The notes beneath the pieces are model-generated. The model did not search any database and was not told the origin of the DNA. It was given only the letters and a program-made list of their open reading frames with translations. Of a DNA stretch of 64,000 nucleotides, positions 1 through 13,900 are shown piece after piece (position 1 is the stretch's first letter; each line of letters starts with the position of its first letter). The position numbers and the translations under genes are program-made. This stretch comes from Cristatella mucedo. Lineage: Eukaryota; Bryozoa; Phylactolaemata; Cristatellidae. Location of the stretch: NCBI GenBank assembly GCA_009760855.2, contig WPIO01000011.1, positions 7,067,501 to 7,131,500 on the forward strand. Direction: 5' to 3'.

Positions 1-324
1 GTATAATCTACCCCCTCCAAGCTTGAAGCAGGCTGCAGCTGCAGAACTCGAACCTGCGGTCTGGGTGGTGATGTGCAAGCATCTTAAGTCTGGGCCGAGT
101 CGCAGAAAAACCGGCAAAGTAAGCACGGGGCAGTAAGCGTCTGAAGGGTCTGGTAGGTGAGGCGAGAACACGCAGCAGCACGAACCAGAGGCAGAGCTAA
201 GAACCGCTGCCACCAGAGTGGGCAGCAGGCCTGCCTGCTGCCCTGCTGCCCACTTGAGCGAGATGGAAAGAGAGCAGCCAGCAGCAGCACGTGCAGCTCG
301 TGCTGCACGGATCCGACGACTCAC

Positions 325-676
325 CGACGACGGTGCCGAAGACGAGCTCGGACTTGTGCGCTGTCAGCAGGCGAGTGACGGCACGCACGACGCTGCACTT
401 GCAGCAGACGGCACGGCTCGCCGTGCTGGCGGTGGCCAGGGCAAGGATGTGAGCGGACAGCCAGCTCTGCAAGTTTCGCCCGTCGTCGGCAGCGGCGGGG
501 TCGTCGTCGTTGCCGCCGTTGACAGAAGCAGCCGCTAGTTGGGAGGAGGCGACACTGGGCAGCCAGTCGATGAGCACCAGAAGGACGGTGACATTTCGGA
601 GCGGCGGCTTGGATGCGGCGGCAGCTGGCGGGCGCTGCGACGACCGCACGGTAACGCTCGAATGCTCCTCGACGGC
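325..676 (-). CDS. NBEAL: NBEAL exon with PPLRN and LIDWLPS signature
   Basis: The acceptor is GTCCTTTCCCCCCACAG and the donor GTGAGT. The exon has 117 codons plus 1 nt. It starts AVEEHSS, continuing the family AVEGDHS segment, then PPLRN, VLLVLIDWLPSV, an inserted Asp/Ala-rich loop, and WLSAHILALATASTASRAVC. Vertebrate NBEAL has the same order without the acidic insert. The gene continues to the left of position 1. Confidence 0.85.
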
Positions 677-3600
677 CTGTGGGGGGAAAGGACAGCACGT
701 GCAGCAACCGTGGCAGCTGAGTGGCACGCGATCAAACACATCGGCGACGGCTGGCAGCATTGCTAGGCTTTCGTGTTAAAAGGTGGCACGAAGAAACAAA
801 AGAAAACATGCGCAAGGGCGAATGTTTTCCGGGGGCGCGCTTCCCTCCTCTGCTGCAGGTCAGCGAGCGGTCGAGAATAGCAATGGCTGGCCAGCGAGCC
901 CAGCGACTAGCAGACGGCGTGGCAAATGGCCAACTCCGAGCGCAAGTGCAGATTGGAGCGTTGACGTTCAGCGCTAAAGGCGCTCAGCATTCGCCCGGAA
1001 AACTAACGATGCCACGGTCTGTCGCAGAACCAAGACTGGCATGTCCAGCTGACTAGGTCGGCGTGCCTCTGCAAGCAGACCGTGCCAGAAGTCGGTGTCG
1101 GTTGGAAGCCCAAGCAACGATATCTATCGGCCTCAGGATGATTTTGCACACATACACGACCTCTACCCTATTGGTATCCCTGTAGGCTTCGACAGCTCGG
1201 TTCACCTAACGAGTGCCTCGCCACGTTTGTCTTAATCTTCACTGAGGTCGAGCAGTAACAACAGCATGAGTAATAGATTTAAGGAAATGCTAAGTGGCAC
1301 TTTCTGTCCTAACTTGTCCCCACTCTGTCGCAGCGTGAAATCCTCTATCTCTCTGAGTCAGGCATCCCTCCCAATGCACAGGCCTGCTTAAAATGGACTC
1401 ATTTTTCAAACATGGGGGAAGGGGGTCGATGGTGTATGAGCTCTCTGTCAGTCAATCTGAAGTGGAGCATGGCGCCTGCCTGGCCTTTCTTCAACGGACA
1501 AAAGCTCTGCTCGCTCGGCGGCTCACAGGAAAATGGACTGACTGACGCGGCGGACGGATGAACGAAAAGACTTGACGGATGAAAGAAAAATTGCCAGCAC
1601 TCGACCGAAGCAAGAGTAACGCGAGCTCTAAGCTACCACGCGGCACGGCAAATCCGGCTGCAACGGCACAGACGCGAGGGCGACGGCTGCTGCTGCTGCA
1701 GCAGCGGCGGCGAAGGAGCGGAAGTGCTGACCAGATCGAGTAGCAGCTGCAGCAGCTCGCGTCGTGGACAGCCGAGCCGTCGAAGGCAGCCGAGGAGCAG
1801 CTCGCGGCCCACTTGATCCCGAAAGTGCTGCTCCATGGCCACCGAGCCGGACATGAGGACGCCGACGAGGCTCACGACGGTGGCGACGAGGCTGTGCGTA
1901 TCGTCCGACATGACGGCGGCAGCAGCGGTGCACATCGGGGCCCGCTAGAAAGAGTGCCGACATCATCAGATGCCCCGCTGCTGGCTTGTCATTGCGTTGC
2001 CGGTCTCACAGCAGTCCGGCTTGTGTGCGCGTGGCGAGCTTCGAGCCCCTTCGTGCATGGCGAGCGGACTGAAGCAGCTGGCTGCTGAATACCACATTAT
2101 TTAAAAGGCAATAGTACTCCTTGATGCCTGCACAGGGCGCCCCATCGGGTCTTGATGGTGCTACACTAGCCAGCTCGGGTCAATAATATCAAGAATATAA
2201 TTCATCTGTAGCGCCTTACAGATGCTTCACGTAGGCCGCACGGCTCGAGCACACGACCTTGGCAGTCAAAGGCAAGCATCTTGACACCCTGAGCCAAAAC
2301 AGGGCAACATTTCATTCTTTCGCTCAAGTCTGCACGGCGCGCCTGCCTTGCTTGTTTGTTTGTTTGTATCTCCGTCTGTAACTCCACAAAGTCATAAAGA
2401 CCATGTGGGTGTTACCAAGGAGAGTTTTGTATAGCGCACTCACGGCCTAAGCGGCTTTCGGTATGCATTCGGTGGCCAACAGACTTCGTCTCACGCAAAA
2501 AAGAGAAAGTGGGAAGCATAGCAGAGTTAGGAGAGCAGTTGAGGTAGTGAGTAGCATAGAAGTAGCAGTTCAGGACCGCTGAAAAAGATGTGCCATAGTC
2601 GGCAGTTGGAGAGTAGATGTCGTTGCGTAAGAATTGTGGAAGCGAGTTCCACAGTCTAGGACCTGCAGAGCTAAAGCTTCTGTCGCCAACTGTCTTTAAG
2701 CGGAGGAATGGGACAGCTAATTTATTGTCCACACAGGACCGGAGGGCGCGAACAGGCTGAAACTGATGCAGCAGTTCAGCTAGGTATGAAGGAGCCAAGC
2801 CGTGGCGGGCCTTGTGGGTCAGCATAAGAACTTTGCTCTGTATCCTTTGCTCAACCGGCAACCATCCTAGCTCTTCCAGCAGAGGTGACACGTGCTCAAA
2901 CCGCTGGGACTTGAAGACCAGCCTTGCAGCCATATTCATAGTTCGCTGTAGTGGCATAATAGCTTTCTTTGGTAGCCCAGCCAAAAGGGAATTACAATAA
3001 TCAAGCCGAGACAGAACTAAAGAGCTAGTTAAATTTTTTACAAGCCACTGTGGGAGACAGCTTCTAATCTTGGATAGGGATCGGATGTGATGGCTAGCTG
3101 TAGAGGCAGTCTTCTGAATGAAGCTTTTGAAATTGAGGCAGCTGTCGAACACGAAACCTAGATTACGAGCACAGGGTGAAGGTAGCACAATAGCATCACC
3201 TATTAGAACAGCAAAGCCTTTTAATCCAGCCACACGCTTAGGGTGTCCTATGAGCAGCAGTTCGGTTGTATCGTCATTTAATTTCAGGAAGTTTTCCGAC
3301 ATCCAGGATCGAATATCGGCAAGGCAAGCATTCAGTTTCTCAGTTGCTTGCATTCATGCAATGTCACGCCTCCGGGCACATATGGCGGCAACATAGCTCG
3401 TTCGATTGGTTTCTGGCACTGCATTCTTCGAGTGCAAAGCCAGACAACGCATCGACAAGTTTCGAGTGTCGGCAACTGCAACTGGTCGACTGGCTAGCAG
3501 TTCCTGTAAGATCCCCGTGTCTTGCTGCAGCAAGCTTGAAACATCACAAGACATGGAGCAACCTCAAGCTAGCGAGCTACGTTCATGCTCACAAATGTGC

Positions 3601-6600
3601 AGTAGCCATCCTGATTCTGACAGACCCTATGTGTCATGCTAATTCCAAAACACGAGCCAGATGGAACAGCAGTGGTGGCAGCAGAAGCAGTCTTAACCCT
3701 GTGCTGCAACCACTCACCTTCCGGTATGCGGGCAAAGATGAGGCTTGGCCGTCTAGCTCGTCCCAGGACAGACCATCACTTCCATCGGGCATATGACCAG
3801 ACTGAAAGAAGAGTCGGCAAACGTAGGCCAACGGAAAGCTAAAGGTCAAGCAGATAACAGTAAGCAGAAGGCGAGGCTCACGTGTGGCTGGCTATACGAG
3901 AAGATCTCAACCCGGACCTACTACAATTGATTGGGGCACTACCAGAAAACAGGGTCCAAGACAAGACATGCAAGGTGCAGATTCTTACTGCTTTGCTTGG
4001 TTCGATATGTTCGGGGGGGGTTGACTAAAACTTCCAACTATAAACATGGCAAAAAACCGATAATTATCTTTCGATTATGGGCCGAGAAGCCATTCGCCGA
4101 AATGTTCCTTCTCTCTCTAATCGTACACCAATTTTAAAATTTGGGGAATAACGTAGATGTAAAAAAATGATACCATGTAAATAAACCCATGCACTACATT
4201 CTGTGCATTGAATGCACAGCACCTTTTGACGCACGATGCAAACTCTTGAGCTGCGATACCATACTGTACGAGACATCCAAGTGGAATAACAGAGAACAAT
4301 ACGTCTGCTGGTCCATATGGTAACCGTCATCCGATGAGCCTACAAAGTATGGGGATACCCCAGGGGGATCTGTACATAGTCCACTTTTTTCACATTTTAT
4401 ACTTTTCCACAAGTCGATATAATCACCAAGCACAATCTTTATGCACACGACCCACTGTTATACTTTGATCGTGCCCTGCCTTCCAGCAAGTGGAACTCTA
4501 TCACCTCCCTTGCTACCTGTATTGCTGACATTTGCATATCGATGGCAACAAGCTTTGTCAAGTTTAACTGTGCAATAACCAACTCACTAGCTCTGGGAGA
4601 ACCTACTGCGACTCGTGAATAAGAAAACCTAATCCCCAACAAGAGTTCGGCTAGCATATCTGCAGGCAATCTAGATGCTCTTCCAAAGTCAACTTTCACT
4701 AGGCGACCGCATCAGCTATATAGTCAAGTCTGCCGACTTTCAGCTAAGTAACCTTGCACAAGTTTGGGGCAGCATAGACAGGGACACCACTTCCAAGCTG
4801 GTCCATACATTTGTTACATCCCGTCCCAACTTCTGCAGCTCAATACTCGAATGTAGCATCTGCGTTCGCCCAGCTCCAACACTTCTGGATCAGCTATGTG
4901 TGGCTAGAAAATGCCAGTCAAGAAACACTGCAGTTGTTATGTTAAAGGGATACTGCCAGTGCTGCATCGACAAGGCCATAGCAATTGTGTGATCGGACAA
5001 TGGCTTAGGAATAGCAAATTTAATGTACGATATACTACCAATAAATATACTAGGAATGGTTCGATGAGTCGGACAGCTAGATCTAGTCGGCTCCGAAAGA
5101 CATGCCTGACTCAAGGTAGCCCTTCAACATAGAACTGCCACACTTCAAGACCTTGCACATTCAAAAAGAGATGATGAAGGGACCAGTATTAGAACATAAT
5201 ATGATAAGTAGGAGGCTTGCTACGAGTGGTACCTTACGGGAGGGGGGTTGCAAAACGCAAGGTTGCAGGCTGAAAGATGCAAGCTTCTGCAAGCTGTAAT
5301 AAAGCAGGTGGCTTACAGTGGACCCAAGATCACACCCAAGACAGACTATGAATGCAATTCTGTTTTATGGACTGCTGGCAGTAATCCCCAATCAATATTA
5401 TGGATTACTTTCATTGAAATTGGTAAAGTAAAGGGGCAAATAAGGGTTATCCAAAGGAAGGATGAGGCATGACGGTCTCTAACCGACTATTAATATTAAA
5501 ATCAGCGATGGCTTTAAGGCTGCTTTCAAGCAAAGAGTGTTAGACCTTTGCATCAGATCTAAGATATTTCGGACAAGACATGCACCTTCAGGTAGTCGAG
5601 CAAGTCGGATTGCAAAACTCAAATACTCTGCTTGAGAATCGTTATATTTGGCACCAAGATAGCGACCCCTAAGCACACTACCAGGCCAAAAAAGCAAATT
5701 TTTTTACCTATCCGGTATTACGCTGATGGCCCCTTTGCCTGGGCAGATATGGGAGATAATAAAGAATCGTGGTGTAGGTGGTAAAGAATCGTGAATACTA
5801 AATGCATACATACCAAAATCATATGCGTTTGTTTGCAGGCACTCACCAAGCATTCTCGCATGCCGTGCTCAACTTTAGCATGTCTGACTCGGTAGAAAAG
5901 CCTCTTGTTTACCCTAGCAGCCATAGCAGCTGCTGCACTGCTGGGATTTTTTGCGACTACATGTAGCTGAGTGGACAGAAGCAAACAACCGGGCAAACAA
6001 CCTCGAGATAGATAAGCTGAACATACCGACGCCTGATCCAGTATATAAAGGAGCTCCTTAAATACGTTTATGCTCGCGCAAGCCATTTGCAGTGATGTCT
6101 TATCGGGAGACACCAGCATTGCCTGAAGGCAGCCTACAGAAGAAGGCAGACAATAAAAGCACAGCTTGCACGTATAGCAGCTGCATCGCAGGCAGGAACA
6201 GCAGCAAGCAGGAACCGAGCTCACAATTCCTAGACAGGGCCTGCTGCCACGGCATGCGCGGTCCTCGGCACTCATTCTCAATGACCGCATGACAGCCTGG
6301 CAAATTCAAGCACAACGCGATGCTCTCATTGAATATCAAGACTCAATGATCCTAAATGCATGACCTGACACTCGCCGATACGTTCCCGTGTGGTGCGCTG
6401 CGCCAACTGTGCTGCAAGGACATTCGATCAGGTGCGCCAATCAAATACATCCAGTCGGAACAGGGTGAAATGAGCACAAGCCGACATCGAGGTCACCAAA
6501 ATTCGCAGGGGGGGAGGGGGTTGGCTGAGCCCATCAAGCACCAACAACAAAGCGACCGAGGAACGACAGGCACATACCGAGAGAATGACACAGACTTGCA

Positions 6601-9600
6601 CATACATTACACCCATTTGAGATTGCTGCTATTATGCTATTCACAAAGAAATATCGTCCAACTCTCTGCTATCACACATCTCGTGTCGTACATTGAAAAC
6701 AAAGTTCTTTTAATTCATGCACAATGAAACTCACCGCAGCTATCAGGGTACCCAGCTGTGGCAGTGTGGCTGCCTGCGTAGAGCAGTCATTCACAATAAG
6801 TCTGCACCGGCAGTTCGCTCTGCAGCAAGGGACTAGCAGGGTGCGCACTTCACGGCTCAACACCCATGCTTACAGCAGCTGCTGTGCGCCGAGAGCGAAC
6901 ATTAAAAAGGATGACATAAAACCGCACAGAACATAAAGACTTTCGGGGCTTGAGCGCAACTAACGAAATAGAACCTTCCTTTTAGAACCTGCGAATTGCC
7001 TAGAATGAGATGTGGTTCTCCTGAGGCAGCAAATAAATGTCAAAGGCAAAAGGAGTCATATTTAGTAAAACAATTTGCAGATGATTCCTTTAACGTCGCT
7101 AGCAACGACACGAGTCACGCCAAGTCTTTTCTTTTGCAACTGCATACACACCTGTGCTTACACAGATTCCTACACATGCACACTGATGCACATGCAAATA
7201 TTACCAAATTCGGACAGCAAGTCTGGACCCTTTCGGTACGTAAACAACAGCTTTACTAGGCCGTACTAAAATTTCCTAGACTGTCCAACAGACAGGCAAC
7301 ACTGGAATTTCGCAAGCATGACAGACACTCTGTTCCAAACACGGAAGCACACTCTGTTCCAATAACGGCCCTCAAAGATGCTGATGATTCCGAGTAGCCT
7401 GCCCTGGCTAAGGCGGTTGGCACTGCTCGGGCAGAAGCAAATGCCAAAAGCAGGCCACTGAGTACTGTCGGTGGGAAGCAGCACGCAGGATTCACATGCA
7501 GCCTTTGATCACCAGTAAGCCAACAAGTTGTCAAACTAACTGACCTAGGATTTTGATGAGCTGACTCCGAGGTCCCGGCGACTGTAAGCAGCAACTCAAG
7601 ACTTTTGCCGAGTGCAGCAGTGCCTCCATGATCATGCTGACCTCAATTTGTCTCTGAAACATCAATACCGTGAATAGAGCGTTCGAGCTGAGCACTGTCA
7701 CCACTCTGCTTCCCCATGAAGCACTGGCACGCCCTCAATGATGGGGATATCTTGGGATGTAGCTGTACTTCATTCTAAGCTTCACAAGCGCAGTCAAGGA
7801 AAAGCCCACAAAAGCCATGGGCCTTGCTCCGATAGCCCAGGAGGTAAGATGCTCGCTCTTCACTATCAAGGTCGTGGGTTCGAATCCTGAAGCTCGGTGA
7901 TTCCTTATTGCCAAAAAAAATCCTAGCTGATTAAACAGCCTCTTTTTGTATAGCGAGAGAAGAGCCTTTGCGGCTATCACCACCGCTTGCAGTGGCAATA
8001 AAGAATCGCCCACCGCAGGAATCGAACCCATGACCTCGGGACCGAGGTCATGAAAGCAGCCACCTTACCTAGTGTGCCATCACGGATTGCCAACTGCAAG
8101 CAGTGGCAATAGCCGATTAGGCTGTTCTGCCACTATAAAAATGAGCCTGCTAAATCAGCTAGGACTTTTTTTTACCTAAGTCCACTTGTTGGCTCGGCTT
8201 AATCCATCATTGTTTACAGTAGGGGAATCCCAAAATGCCTCGCATAGCAAGGACACCGGAAGCCGAGTAGATAATGACAGCACGAGTGGCAGGTGCTTAG
8301 ATACTGCACAAAACAGTCTGAGCTGGCTACCATCGAACCGCAAAACCACATAATCCACTAGCTGCTATTTCATGATCTAACGAAAGAGCACTTGATTTAT
8401 GCTCCCCTTAATCACACACAGAACACCGACAGCAGCATGGCCAGCCACCAACAGTGACAATCAGCAGGTACCAACGGCAGCCAAAAGCAGCTTGCAACAG
8501 CATCCTTGCCTCTTCCGGATTGGAGCTTTGAAGTATCTGCACCATCTTTGCAAGGCACTTAAATAGCAGCTGGCTGACGACGTCAGCTTCACTGTCTTGA
8601 GGATTGTTGCCAAGGTTTGACAAGATCTTAGCAAAAACAACCAGTGTGATGGGACTGATAAACTTGAGCGCATTCCTCTGCAAACAGAAGCAGAATGGGT
8701 GCAGAAAGCGGTGCAGCTGCCAGAGGGACAAGTCAAACCGTCACCGCCCGGGCTTTCGAACAGCAACAAGTATCACGGACAGCATCCTCGGAGGTCCAGT
8801 GATCATAGCAGGCGAGTCGCGGATAGCATTGGAGCGCACGATAAAGACCTGATGACTCACCTGCGACCCGCATAAGACTGCACCGCACATGTGCAACAGT
8901 GCACACTGGATGCTGTCATCGAGCCGGGGCACCGAGTGGAAACTCTCTGCAGAAAGACGGAAGCACGACGTGGTGCGACATCCCAGGCGATTGCGGTGCC
9001 ACTAGCTTGCCTGCCTGAGTCGTGGATAGCGGTGATCGAGGCACGCACGAGCGCACAGACGGCTGACAAATGCAGCACAAAGAGCAGTGCCCAATGCTAA
9101 GCAGCGAGCAGTGCTGAATTTCTACAACAGATGGCCAGACAACAGCAGCTTGTAGCTGCGATGACAGGCAAGGGGGCGAGTCCTCCTGGGAACAAGGTTC
9201 AATGCAAGGTAGACAATTCATTCACCAGCCCGTTATCGAGAACGCATGGTGTTCAGAGCAGCAGTCCATTACAAGCTGTTCAACGACACGGTTTTTTGTG
9301 GCAATCCATACAACCTTTTCTGTCAGTATCCTAAAACATCGTGCGAAACCACCCTCCAAACCTGTCGTCGGATGGCATCCTCAACCACATAGATAATTGG
9401 CAGCAATGTGGATTTAACCGATCATCCACCCATGCCTTCCAGCAGCTTCTCATCCTTTGAGATTTTGCACGTTCTCGATGACAAGATTGTGACGGGCCAC
9501 CTTAAAAGCGAACCGAACCTGCCTTCTACAGTGCTGCCTGAATACGAATGGTGCAAGAGGTCTTTTGGCACGGTCCAATTGTGCCTTAAATTGCCTGCAC

Positions 9601-9993
9601 ATCCTGGAGGCTACAGAGACCGGTGGGCTGGCAACTAGCGACTCCTTAGTACAGATTGTCATGACTCACCATCAAGCACACCGGCAGCTCACAATGACTA
9701 GCTGTCCACAAGCAATTGACTTTCCAATTTAGTAATGCATATTAGGTGGGGTAAAACAAAAATGGCAGAGCCGTTGTGCACCAGCCAAAGGGTGCATCTA
9801 ACTTGGCTAGGGGCAAGGGAGTGGGGTGAGCTGGGTTGAGCATGCCATATCAGACAGGTCAGGTTCAGATAACGACTGCTGCTTTGCGCAGAAGCACGAG
9901 TGGATTCAGAAGTCTTTCTTCCTGCATAGTCCTAGCCTGTCAACACCTGAGAACTCATGGACGTCTTCACACATGTGCGTGTGCGAACACACA

Positions 9994-10039
<46 letters not shown>

Positions 10040-10946
10040 TAAACATGCAGAAGGTTTAGGTTTCAGCCGTGCTTTGCCTCTTTTCAAAAAGGACAGAGCA
10101 AAAGTAAATAGCAGCTCTTTATTCCAACAGCCTTGCTTACATAGCAGCTGCCGAGCCGTGGCAGATTTCATGCCACCTGCAGCAGGCAAGAACCGCATGA
10201 CTGCTGCAGCACGGGAACTCACGACACGTGATAGAAAGTTCGAGAGCTTTATCGCTGGGCTCACTCCACTCAGCTACTTTGCAACACGGATCGGCCTGCC
10301 TGGCTACTGCAAGGCACTAGACTGAACACAGCAATCGCTTTAGCTGAAGGCACTCAGCGAGCACACTGTCGGAAGCATGCCATATTGCAGCGGAGGCAAA
10401 TCATCTGCTTCAGGCTGCCTAAAGCAGTCGTGAAGAGGGATTGACTCTCGGTGAGCTCTCGTAGTGGCCTGCTCGCTGCACTTTCGCTAATGCATGCGAC
10501 TGAGAGAGCACCCGAATCGATCTGGCCGTCAAATCAAGAGACGACGACGACGGGGCAGGACTCCCCACTTGCGAGCTTGCTGTTTCGGGTGCGATTTTGC
10601 CACTCCCCCCTCTGGCGACTGAACGAAAGCAGCAACGTGTGAAATGCGCCTTGGCAGGCCCCCCCATCAGCGAGGCCTCACGAGCAGGCAAGCGGAAGCA
10701 GCAAGTGCCACAGGAAGCATTCGCGAAGCTCGGTGGCAGTGGCATACTCTAGCGTAGAGCTCGAGCAAGCCATGCAGACTCACCGTATATGAAAGGAATC
10801 ACCACGTCGTGGAGGCGCGCAGGCGAGTGCTTGCATCCCCGAGGTTCTACATGATGGCTGCAACAAGAGTGGCCCCACCCGCCATTCTGACCGTTGCGAG
10901 CTCGTCGGCCGCCGATTACGCAGCATGCGTCACAGCAGCAGCAGCA

Positions 10947-10977
<31 letters not shown>

Positions 10978-13900
10978 CGACTAGCACTAAGATCTCGCGC
11001 ATCGGCGGGGGGGGGGGGGGGGGGGGGGGGAGAGACGGAGCGCAAACATCGGCAAAGTAAAGGCACTCAAACCATGGAAGGAAGTCGTGAGAAAAAAGAT
11101 GCATGCCAAGGGTGTGCTAAAACGTCTCCGGCGCATCTCATGCAGCACGGGCGTCTAGCACTTAGCTAATCTCAAGTGGCCCACCAGCGGCCAGCCAGTG
11201 ATCGAGCTTACCCGTGTACGTAGTGCCGCCACAGGCCATATGGATCGTACAGGTGTTCGACGAGCTGCAGAGCGCTCACGACGAGCGCTCTGCAGCGTGG
11301 AAGCACTTGCTGAACATCGGAAGCAGTGGCAGCAGAAGCAGCTGCGCTGCTGCTGCCGCCGCCGGAGTCACCTGCGAGCTGAAAGGAGAGACGTGACTTG
11401 CATCACTAGCTCGCTGAGCGGAGCCGCTGGAGCGCTCACTCTCGCGACAGCGACCGCAAGGTGCAAAACGTAGGTATGCCTGACTGCAGGGGGGAAGGTG
11501 GAAGTGAGGCAATCGCTCCTGAAGCAACTAGGGGAAACGTGCAGTGCAGCCGTTGCTGACCGATGCCACTTATGGCCGTGTTCGGTGATTCCCAAGCAAA
11601 GCTCCGCACTGGAGAGTTCTGCTGGAAACCTACACGGCAGGGGACAGGAGGGGCCTGTCTGCAGCCCCCAACCCCAACGGCAGGCACTAGTGTCACAGCC
11701 ATGATAGCATAAGAGGTAAAGTGCTCACTCTTCACGACCGAGGGCGTGGATTCGAATACTGCAGTGGGTAATAATTTATTGCCAACTTTAAGACACAGTG
11801 ATAGCGTTGATACTCTTCTGCTGCTGCTGTACAAATGAGGCTCTTCTTCTACTGTAGAAATGAGGCTGTTAAATAAGCTAATATTTATTAATTTTATATA
11901 CGTCCAAATTGGTCCATGCATTTGTTGAATCTCATCTTGACTCTTGTAACTCACCGCTTGCTGGTCTACCGGCCTGTGCAATCAGGCGCTTACAGTTGGG
12001 GCAAAACTCTGCAGCTAGGCATGTCTGTCGCGTGCATCACACTTACCACATTCCAAAACTTCTCACCGACCTTGGTCGTGGAAGTGCAAGCTCTTTGTCC
12101 CTAGGCTATGACCCTGCAAGTACCTCAATAGCTGCATCGGGAATCCATAGATATCCAGTATTTGTAGGGAAGGCATGATGTGAACGCCTGTGTCTCCATT
12201 CCTTGTGGGGCACCTACCTTTCGTTGGCGACTTGACAAACCACGGCACCACGGCTGTATGCAGGGGCTGTTGCCCCTGCACTGGCTCCCAATCAAGCCAC
12301 ACATCGACTTCAAGATTCTGTCAATCACTATTAGGTGTCTCCATTCTCTGGCTCTAGCCTAGCAATCAGAACGAATCCCCCACCAGGCTAGGAATTGTAT
12401 CAATTGCTTTTCTGAATCAAATGGCTTATTAGCTGTGCCTCGAACCAACCTAAAATCCCTCGGAGACCGTACCTTCAGGTCGTATGCTCTCAAAGCCTAG
12501 AACTCACTCCCGGCTGACATAGCAACATCCTCTGACTAGATGACATTTATAAAAAAAAAAGCTAAAACCGCACTTGTTTCCCACGGCATTTGGTGGGTCC
12601 TTGTAATTTGTCTTCTGTGTGCTTATATGTGCTGACACTGTGCATGCTACCATTAACCGTGTTTTATATGTTAATATTGTGCACGCCACCTCTCACTGTG
12701 TTATGCATGTTGACATTGTGTTTTCTAAGATTAACACATGTGGCTAAGGTTTCGGCACTTAGCAGGTGACACAAAGTCTTTGCTGAGTTTAGCTTCAGAA
12801 TTACTTTTTAGTATTATCACCGCATCAAACTTTCACATATAGTACAGCAAAAATAGTCACAAATCTCTTCAAAAACTGCTAATCAACACTTTGACAGCAA
12901 AGGCACTTACTTTGCTCAAGATTAGTTGCACCACCACTATCAGGTCATCGACTATCGTACTGGCAGAAATCAGTGGAATGTTAGCCAGCCTTCTGTAAAG
13001 AATCGATGTGGAAGCCACACTTTTAGCTGTAATCTGCTATTCATATACAAGTTAATCGCCATGCAAGCATAATCAATAGAATTTCGTGAATAGGAGCCAT
13101 CATCTGCAAACCAACCGGTCGAGGTGACACGGTGATAGAAGCTGTCAGGTTGCCTTTTGCTAGCATGAAAAGTTAACTTGGCAGAAGGCGGACTAAATTT
13201 AGCTTACAGCGTACAGCGATGGGTACAAGGCCGATCTAAGTGAGATTTCATAACTGGTTATGGATTGTAACACGTGAGAACAAAAAAGGAAGTTAGCTAA
13301 TTTAACAGCCCTATTTTATACGCTGAGGCTGAAGAGCACTAACGGCTATCACCACTGCTTGCAGTGGTAATAAAGGATTGCCTGCTTCAGGACTCGAACC
13401 CACAACCTTTCTCTACGGGTTAAGCATCACGAAAGATGCCAAGTGTGACAATAGAGGTCACGATCATTGGCCTCTAGCATGGCAGGAAATTGACTATACC
13501 CATCCATGCAGACTCCTGCCTAGAACGAGATTTAAAAGGCATGCAAAGCCACATGAATGGGGTAGTGGTCACTTTGACTGGTGTTAACGCTCAGACTGGC
13601 TACTCGCTTCTGTCATCTACAGGCGCCTCAAGCAGATTGCAAAAGCCACATCTGTTTGGGGCGATGCTTGGCTGTGCGATTTGAGCATCCTACGACTCCC
13701 CCTATGAAAACGAGGTCTCTGACTTTGCCACGTATTGTGAGACCTCAGACTTCTCTACTGATGTGAAACCTCAGACTCTGTTGCATCATGAGCTGCCAGC
13801 TCGACGCACGCCTTGATAGGACAGTAGACACCGGTTTGAAATGCATTCATGACTCGGCACACATACTTCGCAAACGCTAGTGCCTATAGAGGTGCATGTG

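Noticed and set aside
197-760. Single 187-codon minus-strand frame
   Set aside because: Only the part 676-325 is coding, bounded by strong splice sites; the ends are intron sequence.
2412-3353. Host gene of 313 codons
   Set aside because: Clear C-terminal region of a CR1/L2-like reverse transcriptase; a retrotransposon.
5718-6290. Single 190-codon minus-strand protein
   Set aside because: Two NBEAL exons with excellent splice sites lie inside it; the rest is intron that happens to be open.
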